NCBI RefSeq assembly: GCF_014243445.1
Contig: NZ_JACLQD010000002.1
Location: forward strand, 558,001 to 622,000
DNA length: 64,000 nt
Source: Paragemmobacter straminiformis
GTDB taxonomy: Bacteria; Pseudomonadota; Alphaproteobacteria; Rhodobacterales; Rhodobacteraceae
Direction: 5' to 3'
The notes under the pieces were generated by a model. It did no database searches. It worked only from the letters and a program-made list of their open reading frames with translations, and was not told the origin of the DNA. A program made the translations under genes and the position numbers. Below are positions 8,014 to 16,577 of this stretch, one piece after another (position 1 is the stretch's first letter; every line of letters starts with the position of its first letter).

Positions 8014-8081
8014 GGGGGGCTGTCTGCCCCCCTCGGGCCGTTCCGGCCCTCACCCCCCGAGGATATTTGGGGCAAGAGGAA
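8014..8081 (+). repeat. Dispersed repeat with GGATATTT core, copy 1
   Basis: The element has a hairpin GGGGGGC-TGTCT-GCCCCCC, a second hairpin GGGCCG-TTC-CGGCCC, and the conserved tail CACCCCCCGAGGATATTT followed by GGGCAAGAGGAAG. An inverted, slightly diverged copy is at 35323-35387 and a shortened relative at 29577-29620. It lies between a stop codon and the MFS start. Confidence 0.8.
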
Positions 8082-8165
8082 GCGGGGCCGATTGGGCGCA
8101 GGCGGCGGGGTCTTTGTGCATTGCCGCGCATGGTGGCGGGTCAGGCCCTGTGCTATGGCGCGCGG

Positions 8166-9401
8166 ATGACCGACATGACCGCCCTGCGCCCCGCCCAGCA
8201 ACGCCCCGACGTTCCCCGTCTGGGGCAGACCGAATTCATCGCGATGATCGCGATGCTTTTCGCCACCATCGCCTTTTCCATCGACTCCATGTTGCCCGCC
8301 CTGCCCCAGATCGCGCGGGAACTGACGCCGGATGCGCCGAATGCGGCGCAGCTGATCCTGACCTCGTTCGTTTTCGGGATGGGGCTGGGCACGCTGTTCG
8401 CGGGGCCGCTGTCGGATACGTTCGGGCGCAAGCCGGTGATCATGGCGGGGGCGGTGCTGTACTGTCTGGCGGCCGTGGCGGCCTATTTCGCGCCGACGCT
8501 GGAAACCGTGCTGCTGGCGCGGGTGGTGCAGGGGCTGGGGGCTGCCGGGCCGCGCGTGGTGTCGCTGGCGCTGGTGCGCGACCTGCACAAGGGGCGCGAG
8601 ATGGCGCGGATCATGTCCTTTGCCATGATGGTCTTCATGCTGGTGCCGGCGGTGGCCCCGTTCATCGGCGCGGGGATCATCGCGCTGGCGGGGTGGCGGG
8701 CGGTGTTCCTTGGCTTTTTGCTGTTCTCGCTGGTGTCCTGCCTGTGGCTGGGGCTGCGGCAGGCCGAGACGATCCACCCCGAGGACCGCCGCCCGCTGCA
8801 GGCCGCAGCGCTGTGGGAGGCGCTGAGGATGGTGCTGTCGCATCGGGTGGTGGTGGTGTCGACGGCGATGCAGACGCTGTTTCTGGCGGGGCTCTTCGCC
8901 ACGCTGTCGGCCACGCAGCCGATCTTCGATGTGACCTTCGGGCGGGCTTCGGAATTTCCGATGTGGTTTGCGCTGATCGCGCTGATGTCGGGGACGGCGT
9001 CGTTCCTGAATGCGCGGCTGGTGATGCGGATCGGGATGCGGGGGATGATCGGGCGGGCGCTTCTGGCCCATACGCTGTTCACCGCCGCGATGACGGCGGC
9101 CTGGGCCTTTGGTCTGTGGCCCGAGGCTGCGGCCTTCTGGGCGCATCTGGTCTGGACGATTTCGGTCTTTTTCGTCACCGGGCTGACGATGGGCAACCTG
9201 AACGCGCTGGCGATGGAGCCGGTGGGGCATCAGGCAGGGATGGCGTCGAGCGTGATCGGGGCGATTTCGACGGTGCTGTCGGTCGTGCTGGCGGTGCCGG
9301 TGGGGCTTGCCTTTGACGGCTCGCCCCTGCCCTTGATGATCGGGGTGCTGTGTTTCGGGATCGTCTGTCTTGGCCTGATGCGGGTGCTGCCCAAGCGTTG
9401 A
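8166..9401 (+). CDS. MFS drug-resistance transporter, Bcr/CflA family
   Basis: A 411-residue, twelve-helix major facilitator. It starts MTDMTALRPAQ before a first helix containing AMLFATIAFSIDSMLPALPQIA, the typical Bcr/CflA opening. The loop 2-3 motif GPLSDTFGRKP and the helix 4 sequence LARVVQGLGAAGPRVVSLALVRD are family hallmarks for drug:H+ antiport. Members export bicyclomycin, chloramphenicol, sulfonamides or short peptides; the substrate here is not predictable. The frame is open upstream to 8067, but the ATG at 8166 begins the conserved region. A tandem array starts on its stop codon and leads directly to the convergent mfd. Confidence 0.87.
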   Translation: MTDMTALRPAQQRPDVPRLGQTEFIAMIAMLFATIAFSIDSMLPALPQIARELTPDAPNAAQLILTSFVFGMGLGTLFAGPLSDTFGRKPVIMAGAVLYCLAAVAAYFAPTLETVLLARVVQGLGAAGPRVVSLALVRDLHKGREMARIMSFAMMVFMLVPAVAPFIGAGIIALAGWRAVFLGFLLFSLVSCLWLGLRQAETIHPEDRRPLQAAALWEALRMVLSHRVVVVSTAMQTLFLAGLFATLSATQPIFDVTFGRASEFPMWFALIALMSGTASFLNARLVMRIGMRGMIGRALLAHTLFTAAMTAAWAFGLWPEAAAFWAHLVWTISVFFVTGLTMGNLNALAMEPVGHQAGMASSVIGAISTVLSVVLAVPVGLAFDGSPLPLMIGVLCFGIVCLGLMRVLPKR

Positions 9402-9480
9402 GCGCGGGGTCACGTTAAGCGCGGGGTCACGTTAAGCGCGGGGTCACGTTAAGCGCGGGGTCACGTTAAGCGCTGGGTCA
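9401..9480. repeat. Tandem 17-bp repeats filling the gap between convergent stop codons
   Basis: The unit AGCGCGGGGTCACGTTA is repeated four times exactly (9401-9468). A fifth degenerate copy (AGCGCTGGGTCA) contains the mfd stop codon, and the first copy begins on the last base of the MFS stop. The array occupies the whole intergenic space, has no spacers and shows no other feature. Confidence 0.97.
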
Positions 9481-12400
9481 GGCCTTTTCCTTGGGCCTGA
9501 CCACCTTTTCCGCCAGATCGCGGGCGATGGCGAAGGCGCCCTTGATGCGGTCGCTTTCGGTTTTCCAGTCGCGTTGCATGACGATCTTGTTGCCCGCCAC
9601 GCGGGCGGCGGGATCGGCCTTGATGAAATCGACCAGCCCTGCGGGGTTGGCGAATTTGTCGTTGTGGAATTGCACCGTTGCCCCCTTTGGCCCCGCGTCG
9701 AGCCGGCTTATCCCTGCGCGTTTGCACATCGACTTGATGCGGACGATGAGGAGCAGCGTGTTCACCTCGCGCGGGAGGGCGCCGAAACGGTCGATGAGTT
9801 CGGCGGCGAAGCCTTCGAGTTCGACCTTGGTTTGCAGGCTGGAGAGTCGGCGGTAGAGGCCCAGACGCACGTCGAGGTCGGTCACGTAATCTTCGGGAAT
9901 GAGGACCGGCACGCCGAGGTTGATCTGCGGCGCCCATTGGTCATCGAGCGGGGTGAGGCCCGACAACTCGCCCGATTTGATCTTGGCGATCGTGTCCTCG
10001 AGCATCTGTTGATAGAGTTCGTAGCCGACTTCCTTGATGTGGCCGGACTGTTCCTCGCCCAAGAGGTTGCCTGCCCCGCGCAGGTCGAGGTCGTGCGAGG
10101 CGAGGTTGAAACCTGCGCCAAGGCTGTCGAGACCGCCCAGAAGGCGCAGGCGTTTCATGGCCTGCGGTGTCAGGGGGGCGCGGGGCTTGGTGGTCAGGAA
10201 GCAATAGGCGCGGGTCTTTGAGCGGCCGACGCGGCCACGGATCTGGTAGAGTTGCGACAGGCCGAACATGTCGGCGCGGTGGATGATCATTGTGTTGGCG
10301 GTCGGGATGTCGAGGCCGGATTCCACGATGGTCGTGGACAGAAGCACATCGTATTTGCCGTCGTAGAATTCGTTCATCCGCTCGTCGAGGTCGCCCGCGG
10401 CAAGCTGGCCGTGGGCGATGACGTAAGAGCATTCGGGAACATGGGTGCGCAGGAAATCCTCGATCTCGGGCAGGTCGGCGATGCGGGGGACGACGATGAA
10501 GGATTGGCCGCCGCGGAACCGTTCGCGCAAGAGCGCCTCGCGCAGGGTGATGCTGTCGAATTCGGAAATATAGGTGCGTATGGCGAGGCGGTCGACGGGC
10601 GGGGTGGCGATGATCGAAAGATCGCGCACGCCGGTGAGCGAGAGTTGCAGGGTGCGCGGGATGGGCGTGGCGGTCAGCGTCAGCACGTGGATTTCGGAGC
10701 GCATCTCTTTGAGGCGTTCCTTGTGGGTGACGCCGAAGTGCTGTTCTTCGTCGATGATGAGAAGGCCCAGCGATTTGAAGCGGATGCCCTTGGCCAGAAG
10801 GGCGTGGGTGCCGACGCAGATGTCGACCGACCCGTCGGCCAGCCCCTCGCGGGTGGCGTTGGCCTCTTTGGTGCCGACGAAGCGCGACAGCGGGCGGATG
10901 TTGATGGGAAAGCCGCGGAAGCGCTCGGCAAAGCTGCGGTAGTGCTGGCGGGCCAGAAGCGTGGTCGGGCAGATCACCGCGACCTGCATGCCGGCAAGGG
11001 CCGCGACGAAGGCGGCGCGCATCGCCACCTCGGTCTTGCCGAAGCCGACGTCGCCGACGATGAGGCGGTCCATCGGGCGGCCGGATTCGAGATCGGCCAC
11101 GACATCGGCGATGGCGGAAAGCTGGTCGTCGGTTTCGGTATAGGGAAAGCGGGCGGCGAAAGCCTCCCACATCGAATGGGGGGCCTCGAGGATCGGGGCG
11201 TGGCGCAGGGCGCGTTCGGCGGCGATGCGCATGAGGCGGTCGGCGATTTCGCGGATGCGTTCCTTGAGCTTGGCCTTCTTGGCCTGCCATGCACCGCCGC
11301 CCAGACGGTCAAGCAGCCCCTCTTCATGGCCGTAGCGCGACAGCAGTTCGATATTCTCGACCGGAAGGTAGAGTTTCGCGCCTTCGGCATATTCGAGCGA
11401 TACGCAGGCATGGGGCGCGCCGAGGGCGGTGATGGTTTCCAGACCGAGGTAGCGTCCGACGCCGTGTTCGACATGGACGACCAGATCGCCGGGGGTCAGG
11501 GTGTCGGCGTCGCGCAGGAAATTCTCGGCCTTGCGGCGGCGTTTGGGTTTGCCGACGAGGCGGTCGCCCAGAACATCCTGTTCCGAGACGACGGCAAGGC
11601 CCGGTGCGGTGAAGCCTGCGTCAAGCGCCCAGACCATGAGGTAGAGCGCGCCTTTGCCTTCGGGGATGTCGCGGAAATCTTTGGCGTGTTTCAGGCCAGT
11701 TACGCCCTGATCTTTGAGCAACCCCTCAAGACGTTCGCGCGCGCCTTCGGACCATGAGGCGATGACCACGTTGCCATCTTGAAGCAATGCTTTCACGTGA
11801 TCGGCCAAAGCACCGAAAAGACTAAGGCTTTCCTGCTGGCGTTCGGGCGCGAAGTTGCGGCCCATGCGACCGCCCGCATCAAGCACGCCGGGACCGGGGG
11901 CCTGCGGGTTGGGCGAAAGCTGGATGACGCGGTGGGGGGCGATTGCGGCCTCCCATGCCGCGTCGTCGAGGTAGAGAAGGCCGGGGGCGCAGGGTTTGTA
12001 GACGGAATCGAGCCGGCCACGGGCGGTCAGCGCCTCGCGCCGCGCGTCATACTGGTCTTCGATCCCCTCCCAGCGCGAGAGGCGGGCGGGTGTCAGCTGG
12101 TCGTCGAGCATGACGGTGGCATCGGGGAGATAGTCGAAGAGCGTTTCGAGCCGGTCATGGAAGAAGGGCAGCCAATGCTCCATCCCCTGATGCTTGCGGC
12201 CCGCGCTTACCGCCTCATACAGCGGGTCGTCGGTGCCGGCGGCGCCGAATTCGATGCGGTAGGTCTGGCGGAAGCGGGTGATCGCGGCCTCGTCGAGAAT
12301 GACCTCGGACATGGGGGCGAAATCGATGGAGGAGAGTTTCTCGGTCGTGCGCTGGGTTTCGGGGTCGAAGCGGCGCGCGCCGTCGAGCACGTCACCGAAG

Positions 12401-12924
12401 AAATCGAGCCGGATCGGCGTGCGGCTGCCCGGGGGCCAGATGTCGATGATGCCGCCGCGCAGCGCGTAATCGCCCGGTTCGGCCACGGTGGACGAGGGCG
12501 AGAAGCCCATGCGGACAAGGAAGGTCTTGAGACGCGCCTCGTCGACCCTGTCGCCCACGCGGGCGGAAAAGGCGGCGTCACGGATCACCGCGCGGGTGGG
12601 CAGGCGCTGGGTGGCGGCGGACAGCGTGGTGAGCAGGATGAAGGGGCCGCGCACCCCTTCGGCAAGGGCCGCAAGGGTCGACATGCGGCGGGCCGAGATA
12701 TCGGGGTTGGGCGAGACGCGGTCGTAAGGCAGGCAATCCCATGCGGGCAGGTCCAGCACCACGGCACCGGGCGCCATGACGGCCAGCGCGGCACGCATCG
12801 CCTCGGCCCGTTTGTCATCGCGGGCGATGTGGATGAGGGGCTGGCCCTTGGCCAGTTCGCGGGCGAGCAGACGCGCGTCGAAGCCTTCGGGCGCGCCACC
12901 GAGGAGAATGCGGGATGCTGTCAT
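9478..12924 (-). CDS. mfd: Transcription-repair coupling factor
   Basis: Mfd is an ATP-driven DNA translocase that dislodges RNA polymerase stalled at lesions and recruits UvrA. The start at 12924 gives 1148 residues, the usual length. The N-terminal third is the UvrB-like module. The CarD/CdnL-type polymerase-interacting domain begins near residue 478 (VVHVEHGVGRYLGLE). The superfamily 2 translocase follows, with the Walker A motif GDVGFGKT near 621, the DEEQHFG box near 722 and TATPIPRTL. The C-terminal TRCF domain ends in RPKEKA. A small membrane-protein gene lies 41 bp upstream on the same strand, and the MFS gene converges on its 3' end. Confidence 0.98.
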   Translation of the reverse strand: MTASRILLGGAPEGFDARLLARELAKGQPLIHIARDDKRAEAMRAALAVMAPGAVVLDLPAWDCLPYDRVSPNPDISARRMSTLAALAEGVRGPFILLTTLSAATQRLPTRAVIRDAAFSARVGDRVDEARLKTFLVRMGFSPSSTVAEPGDYALRGGIIDIWPPGSRTPIRLDFFGDVLDGARRFDPETQRTTEKLSSIDFAPMSEVILDEAAITRFRQTYRIEFGAAGTDDPLYEAVSAGRKHQGMEHWLPFFHDRLETLFDYLPDATVMLDDQLTPARLSRWEGIEDQYDARREALTARGRLDSVYKPCAPGLLYLDDAAWEAAIAPHRVIQLSPNPQAPGPGVLDAGGRMGRNFAPERQQESLSLFGALADHVKALLQDGNVVIASWSEGARERLEGLLKDQGVTGLKHAKDFRDIPEGKGALYLMVWALDAGFTAPGLAVVSEQDVLGDRLVGKPKRRRKAENFLRDADTLTPGDLVVHVEHGVGRYLGLETITALGAPHACVSLEYAEGAKLYLPVENIELLSRYGHEEGLLDRLGGGAWQAKKAKLKERIREIADRLMRIAAERALRHAPILEAPHSMWEAFAARFPYTETDDQLSAIADVVADLESGRPMDRLIVGDVGFGKTEVAMRAAFVAALAGMQVAVICPTTLLARQHYRSFAERFRGFPINIRPLSRFVGTKEANATREGLADGSVDICVGTHALLAKGIRFKSLGLLIIDEEQHFGVTHKERLKEMRSEIHVLTLTATPIPRTLQLSLTGVRDLSIIATPPVDRLAIRTYISEFDSITLREALLRERFRGGQSFIVVPRIADLPEIEDFLRTHVPECSYVIAHGQLAAGDLDERMNEFYDGKYDVLLSTTIVESGLDIPTANTMIIHRADMFGLSQLYQIRGRVGRSKTRAYCFLTTKPRAPLTPQAMKRLRLLGGLDSLGAGFNLASHDLDLRGAGNLLGEEQSGHIKEVGYELYQQMLEDTIAKIKSGELSGLTPLDDQWAPQINLGVPVLIPEDYVTDLDVRLGLYRRLSSLQTKVELEGFAAELIDRFGALPREVNTLLLIVRIKSMCKRAGISRLDAGPKGATVQFHNDKFANPAGLVDFIKADPAARVAGNKIVMQRDWKTESDRIKGAFAIARDLAEKVVRPKEKA

Positions 12925-12965
12925 GGCGCCTGACTTAACCGCCGCGGCGGCAGGGTCAAGCGGGC

Positions 12966-13493
12966 TTAGCCGTAAACCCCGATCAGCATGTTCTGATACA
13001 TGCCGAAAACCGCCGTCAGGAAGATCGCGACCATGCCCATGATCTGCACGACCATGCGGTGCCGGCGCAGGCGGCGCAGCAGCGCGGGGCCGTGGGTGTC
13101 GCCCGCCTCGATCAGGCGGGCGGTGCGCAGGGTCAGCAGGAAAATCACCGTTGCGGGAAGAAGCAGGCACAGCAGGGCCTGCGCGAATTCGACACGGTAG
13201 GCCACGGCCAGAAGCCCGAGCCCGCTGAGGACGAAGGACAGGCCCGCGACGAGCCAGACCCCGGCGGTGCGGGTGATGAAGAGAAGGCGGCGGACGTAGA
13301 TGGCGGCGAGCGCCTCGACATCGTGCAAGGCGTGGGGATCGTCGCGGTTCTCGGCGCGGCGGATCATGTCATGGGGGACGCCCAGCACCCAATGGCCGAC
13401 GGTGGACCAGAAAATCGAGAGACCGAGCCAATACCACAGGTTCGAGAACGACCGCAGGTCGATGAGTTCGAAGATCTTGTCATACCACTGCAA
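12966..13493 (-). CDS. Conserved Rhodobacteraceae membrane protein
   Basis: This 175-residue protein has four predicted membrane segments, around SIFWSTVGHWVLGV, GVWLVAGLSFVLSGLGLLAV, ALLCLLLPATVIFLL and VVQIMGMVAIFLTAVFGMY. The N-terminus MQWYDKIFELIDLRSFSNLWYW and the VPHDMIRRA loop are typical of a group widely kept in Rhodobacteraceae. From memory, some database entries label it a component of the SufBCD complex, but nothing here links it to iron-sulfur assembly: its neighbours are mfd downstream and hemB divergent. Function is therefore unassigned; membrane location is clear. Confidence 0.7.
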   Translation of the reverse strand: MQWYDKIFELIDLRSFSNLWYWLGLSIFWSTVGHWVLGVPHDMIRRAENRDDPHALHDVEALAAIYVRRLLFITRTAGVWLVAGLSFVLSGLGLLAVAYRVEFAQALLCLLLPATVIFLLTLRTARLIEAGDTHGPALLRRLRRHRMVVQIMGMVAIFLTAVFGMYQNMLIGVYG

Positions 13494-13619
13494 AGCATTC
13501 TCCGCCGGTTTCCCGACCCGAGCCCGCGCTTTGTTGCGACATGGCTTGAGGCGCGACCTCTTCTCTGGCAGTCAGAGAGCAATATCGCAAGCCCCTGCAA
13601 CCCGAGAGAGGAACCGCCC

Positions 13620-14633
13620 TTGCGCCCCATCGCCGCCCCGACCCCGATGACACGCTTTCGCCGGTTGCGGCGCAGCCCTGCCCTGCGTGCGCTTGCGCAA
13701 GAGACGGTGATCTCGACCGGTGACCTGATCTGGCCGGTGTTCGTGCGCGACGGGGTGGGCATGCGCGAGCCGATCCATTCGATGCCGGGGGTCGAGCGGC
13801 TGTCGGTCGATCTGGTGGTGAAGGCGGCCGAGGAGGCGGCGGCGCTGGGCATTCCGGCCATTTGCCTGTTTCCCTATACCGACCCCGCGCTGAAAACCGA
13901 AGGCTGCGAGGAAGCGTGGAACCCCGACAATCTGGCCAACAAGGCGATCCGCGCGATCAAGGCGGCGGTGCCCGAGATTGCGGTGATGACCGATATCGCG
14001 CTGGACCCCTATAACGCCAACGGCCATGACGGGCTGGTGCGCGACGGGGTGATCCTGAACGATGAGACGATCGAATGCCTTGTGCGGATGGCGCTGGTGC
14101 AGGCCGACTGCGGGGCCGATATCCTTGGCCCTTCGGATATGATGGACGGGCGGATCGGCGCGATGCGGCAGGCGCTCGAGGCGGCGGGGCACAGGGATGT
14201 GGCGATCCTGTCCTATGCGGCGAAATACGCGAGCGCCTTTTACGGGCCGTTCCGCGATGCGGTGGGGGCTTCGGGCGCGCTTAAGGGCGACAAGAAAACC
14301 TATCAGATGAACCCCGCCAATGGCGACGAAGCCCTGCGGCTGGTCGAGCGTGACCTGCGCGAGGGGGCGGACATGGTCATGGTCAAGCCGGGGATGCCCT
14401 ATCTCGATATCTGCCGGCGGGTGAAGGACGCCTTTGGCGCGCCGACCTATGCCTATCAGGTGTCGGGCGAATACGCGATGATCACGGGCGCGGCCGAGCG
14501 CGGCTGGATCGACGGCGAGAAGGCGATGATGGAAAGCCTGATGGGGTTCAAGCGGGCAGGATGCGACGGGGTGCTGACCTATTTCGCCCCCGCCGTGGCG
14601 AAAAAGCTGCGCGCGGGATGGGTCTGGGGATAG
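13620..14633 (+). CDS. hemB: Delta-aminolevulinic acid dehydratase (porphobilinogen synthase)
   Basis: HemB condenses two 5-aminolevulinate molecules into porphobilinogen, an early tetrapyrrole step. The two active-site lysines lie near residue 201 (YAAKYASAFYGPF) and 256 (VMVKPGMPYLDI). The metal region reads DIALDPYNANGHDG, without the three cysteines of zinc enzymes, as in Rhodobacter-type Mg/K-dependent HemB. The preferred start is TTG at 13620 because a GAGAGAGGA ribosome-binding site precedes it and the residues encoded next, RPIAAPTP, look like the family N-terminus. The first in-frame ATG is 13647, giving 328 rather than 337 residues. It is divergent from the membrane protein at 12966. 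Confidence 0.96.
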   Translation: MRPIAAPTPMTRFRRLRRSPALRALAQETVISTGDLIWPVFVRDGVGMREPIHSMPGVERLSVDLVVKAAEEAAALGIPAICLFPYTDPALKTEGCEEAWNPDNLANKAIRAIKAAVPEIAVMTDIALDPYNANGHDGLVRDGVILNDETIECLVRMALVQADCGADILGPSDMMDGRIGAMRQALEAAGHRDVAILSYAAKYASAFYGPFRDAVGASGALKGDKKTYQMNPANGDEALRLVERDLREGADMVMVKPGMPYLDICRRVKDAFGAPTYAYQVSGEYAMITGAAERGWIDGEKAMMESLMGFKRAGCDGVLTYFAPAVAKKLRAGWVWG

Positions 14634-14806
14634 GGCGCGGGCGCTTTTGACGGTTGCGGGTGCCCCTGCGGGTGCCTGCAACGTGATCGGCGGGGCTTTG
14701 CCTGAGGCGATGGCGGGGCATGACAGGCCCGCGCAAAGAGGTTAATCTTGGCGCAACGAGCGGGGCCGGCACGAGAGCCCCGAATGAGGCAGGAGAGGGC
14801 GGAACG

Positions 14807-15364
14807 ATGGAACATGTGACACGCAGGGCTTTGCTGGGCGGTGCGGGCGCGGCGGTGCTGCTGACGGCGGCTTGCGCCAATGGCGTGGGGTCGAACGGCG
14901 CGGGGCAGATCGACGCGCGGGTCGACGCGACGCGCGACTATCTGTTCGGGCGCTATCCCGGCACGCGCGAGTTGTCGCAGCGGGCGGCGGGCGTGCTTTA
15001 CATGCCGCTCGTGACCGAGGCGGGCTTCATCTATGGCGGGGCCTATGGGCGCGGTGCGTTGCGCATCCGCGATGTGACGGTGGATTACTATTCGGCCACC
15101 AAGGCCAGCATCGGGTTGCAGATCGGGGCGCAGCAATATGCGCATGCGCTGTTCTTCATGACCGACGAAGCCTTGGCCGAGTTCCGGCGCGGGTCGGGCT
15201 GGGCGGCATCGGGCGATCTGCGCTATGCGACGCCGGAACAGGGCGCCAGCATCGGCAAGGAGACGACCGAGCTGGATCCGGTCATTCCCTTTGTCTTTGG
15301 CCAGCAGGGGCTGATCGCGGGGGCAACGCTCGCCGGGGTGAAATACACGCGGATCATCCCGTAA
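14807..15364 (+). CDS. SYLF-domain (YSC84/DUF500) lipoprotein
   Basis: A 185-residue exported protein. The N-terminus MEHVTRRALLGGAGAAVLLTAAC contains a twin-arginine-like RR and a lipobox-like TAAC, so it is probably a Tat-exported or Sec-exported lipoprotein. The rest is the SYLF lipid-binding domain: AAGVLYMPLVTEAGFIYGGAYGRGAL, a central VDYYSATKASIGLQIGAQ, and a C-terminal GLIAGATLAGVKYTRI. Eukaryotic relatives bind phosphoinositides; bacterial function is unknown. AGGAGAG about 12 bases upstream supports the start. A single palindrome follows the stop, before the convergent TDT gene. Confidence 0.88.
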   Translation: MEHVTRRALLGGAGAAVLLTAACANGVGSNGAGQIDARVDATRDYLFGRYPGTRELSQRAAGVLYMPLVTEAGFIYGGAYGRGALRIRDVTVDYYSATKASIGLQIGAQQYAHALFFMTDEALAEFRRGSGWAASGDLRYATPEQGASIGKETTELDPVIPFVFGQQGLIAGATLAGVKYTRIIP

Positions 15365-15368
15365 GCGG

Positions 15369-15389
15369 CGATTTTTCTGCGAAAAATCG
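15369..15389. repeat. Single palindrome, copy B of the family
   Basis: CGATTTTTC-TGC-GAAAAATCG is a 9-bp perfect stem that starts 5 bp after the SYLF-gene stop and ends 6 bp before the stop of the convergent TDT gene. It resembles the second arm of copy A and could end transcription in both directions. Confidence 0.7.
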
Positions 15390-15395
15390 GGCGCC

Positions 15396-16391
15396 CTAGG
15401 CTTCGGCCGCGTTGGTCTTGGCGGCAAGGGTGCCCGCCCCCCAGAGGGTGAAGATGCGCCACGCGATGGCGGGGATGGCAAGGGTTGCCACCGCAAGCAG
15501 GAAAAGGCCGCCCAAGGCAAAGGGCCCTTTCAGCGCAAGAAGTGCGGCGGAAAAGGCCGCGAGCGGAAAGGTGAAGGCCCCCCACATCGGCGAAAACCCT
15601 GCCGCCGTGATCCAGCGCGCCTGCGACAGAAGCGCCACCAGCAGCGCCGTTCCGAAGGCCGCGAAGGCCAGCGCCAGCATGGGCCAGCCGTTGACCGTTG
15701 CGGTCGTGGACAAAAGCGCCGCGGGCGACAGGTGGATGGCGAGCAAGGGGCGCAGCGGTGCCGGAGGTGTCGCCTTGGCGAATTGCAGGGCCGAGGCGAC
15801 CCAGATCAGGACCGCCGCAGTCAGCGACAGGCCGAAAAGCGCATCGGACAGGCCGTGCAGGCCAAGCGGTTCGGCGGCCAGTCCGCCGACGATGGCCCCG
15901 ACATAGACCAGATGCCAGCCCGGATCGACCGGGCGGGCAGCGGCGGGCAGCCGCAGGAAAAGGGCTGTGACCGTAATTGCCAGCGCCAGATGCGCGGCCA
16001 GCGCGGCGACCAGCAGCGCAAAGGCCAGAGCCGGCGCCACGGGAACCAGCGCCGCGGCGACCGCCATGCCGCCCATCGTGGCGGTGGCAAGGCCGTTGCG
16101 GCCGGGCAGCACGCGCAGATCCTGCGCCACGACCCCTGCCCTTTGCGCGCATTTGGCAAGATAGGCGAACAGGGCAAAGGCCCAGAGCATCGCAGCCATG
16201 CCAAGCAGAAGGTCCGCGATTTCGGCCGGAAGCGACAGCGCCGCGAAGCCGCGCCGCAGGGCAAGGCCAAGACCGAGCAGGCCGAGGATCGGCGGAAAGA
16301 TCGCGGGGGGCGTGCGGGCAAAGCGGCGCGGCTTGCGCGGCGGGAATTCCGGCGGGGGGAACATCTTGGGTCGGTGGCGGGCGGGTTCCAT
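15396..16391 (-). CDS. TDT-family membrane exporter (TehA/SLAC1-like)
   Basis: A 331-residue protein with about ten transmembrane helices, matching the tellurite-resistance/dicarboxylate transporter (TDT) family of anion channels and exporters. After a proline-rich cytoplasmic start (KMFPPPEFPPRKPRRFARTPPAIFP) the first helix is LGLLGLGLALRRGFAAL. The family's segment GWHLVYVGAIVGGLAA follows mid-protein, with PMWGAFTFPLAAF near the end. The substrate (tellurite, C4-dicarboxylate, sulfite or malate in relatives) cannot be inferred. The ATG at 16391 has a GGAG site 6 bases upstream. Four palindromes lie in the 186 bp between it and the upstream phyH-like gene. Confidence 0.82.
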   Translation of the reverse strand: MEPARHRPKMFPPPEFPPRKPRRFARTPPAIFPPILGLLGLGLALRRGFAALSLPAEIADLLLGMAAMLWAFALFAYLAKCAQRAGVVAQDLRVLPGRNGLATATMGGMAVAAALVPVAPALAFALLVAALAAHLALAITVTALFLRLPAAARPVDPGWHLVYVGAIVGGLAAEPLGLHGLSDALFGLSLTAAVLIWVASALQFAKATPPAPLRPLLAIHLSPAALLSTTATVNGWPMLALAFAAFGTALLVALLSQARWITAAGFSPMWGAFTFPLAAFSAALLALKGPFALGGLFLLAVATLAIPAIAWRIFTLWGAGTLAAKTNAAEA

Positions 16392-16466
16392 GACGTCTCC
16401 TTCTGCGTCCCGCCACGATAGGGATTGGCGCGGGAAGCGAAAGGGGCATCGGGTCGCAGGCGGGCT

Positions 16467-16577
16467 GCGAATTCTGACGCAGAATTCGCAACGTTTTCTG
16501 CACGCAGAAAACGGCTGCCCCGCGTGGGACCGCATTCTGCGTGCAGAATGCGTCGCGTTTCCTGCGTCAGGAAACGC
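16467..16577. repeat. Four tandem palindromes, copy C of the family
   Basis: Two palindrome pairs lie back to back. The arms are GCGAATTCTG/CAGAATTCGC (16467-16489), CGTTTTCTGC/GCAGAAAACG (16492-16513), CGCATTCTGC/GCAGAATGCG (16531-16552) and GCGTTTCCTG/CAGGAAACGC (16555-16577). All are perfect 10-bp stems with 2-3 base loops. The last one abuts the stop codon of the phyH-like gene. Confidence 0.9.

Noticed and set aside
9401-9480. Short regular repeats considered as a CRISPR array
   Set aside because: Units of 17 bp are directly adjacent with no spacers and there are no cas genes; it is a simple tandem array. The arrays at 7943 and 36941 were rejected as CRISPR for the same reason.
13059-13619. 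N-terminal extension of hemB
   Set aside because: The open frame upstream of 13620 overlaps the membrane-protein gene antisense and lacks HemB homology; a good ribosome-binding site precedes the TTG at 13620.
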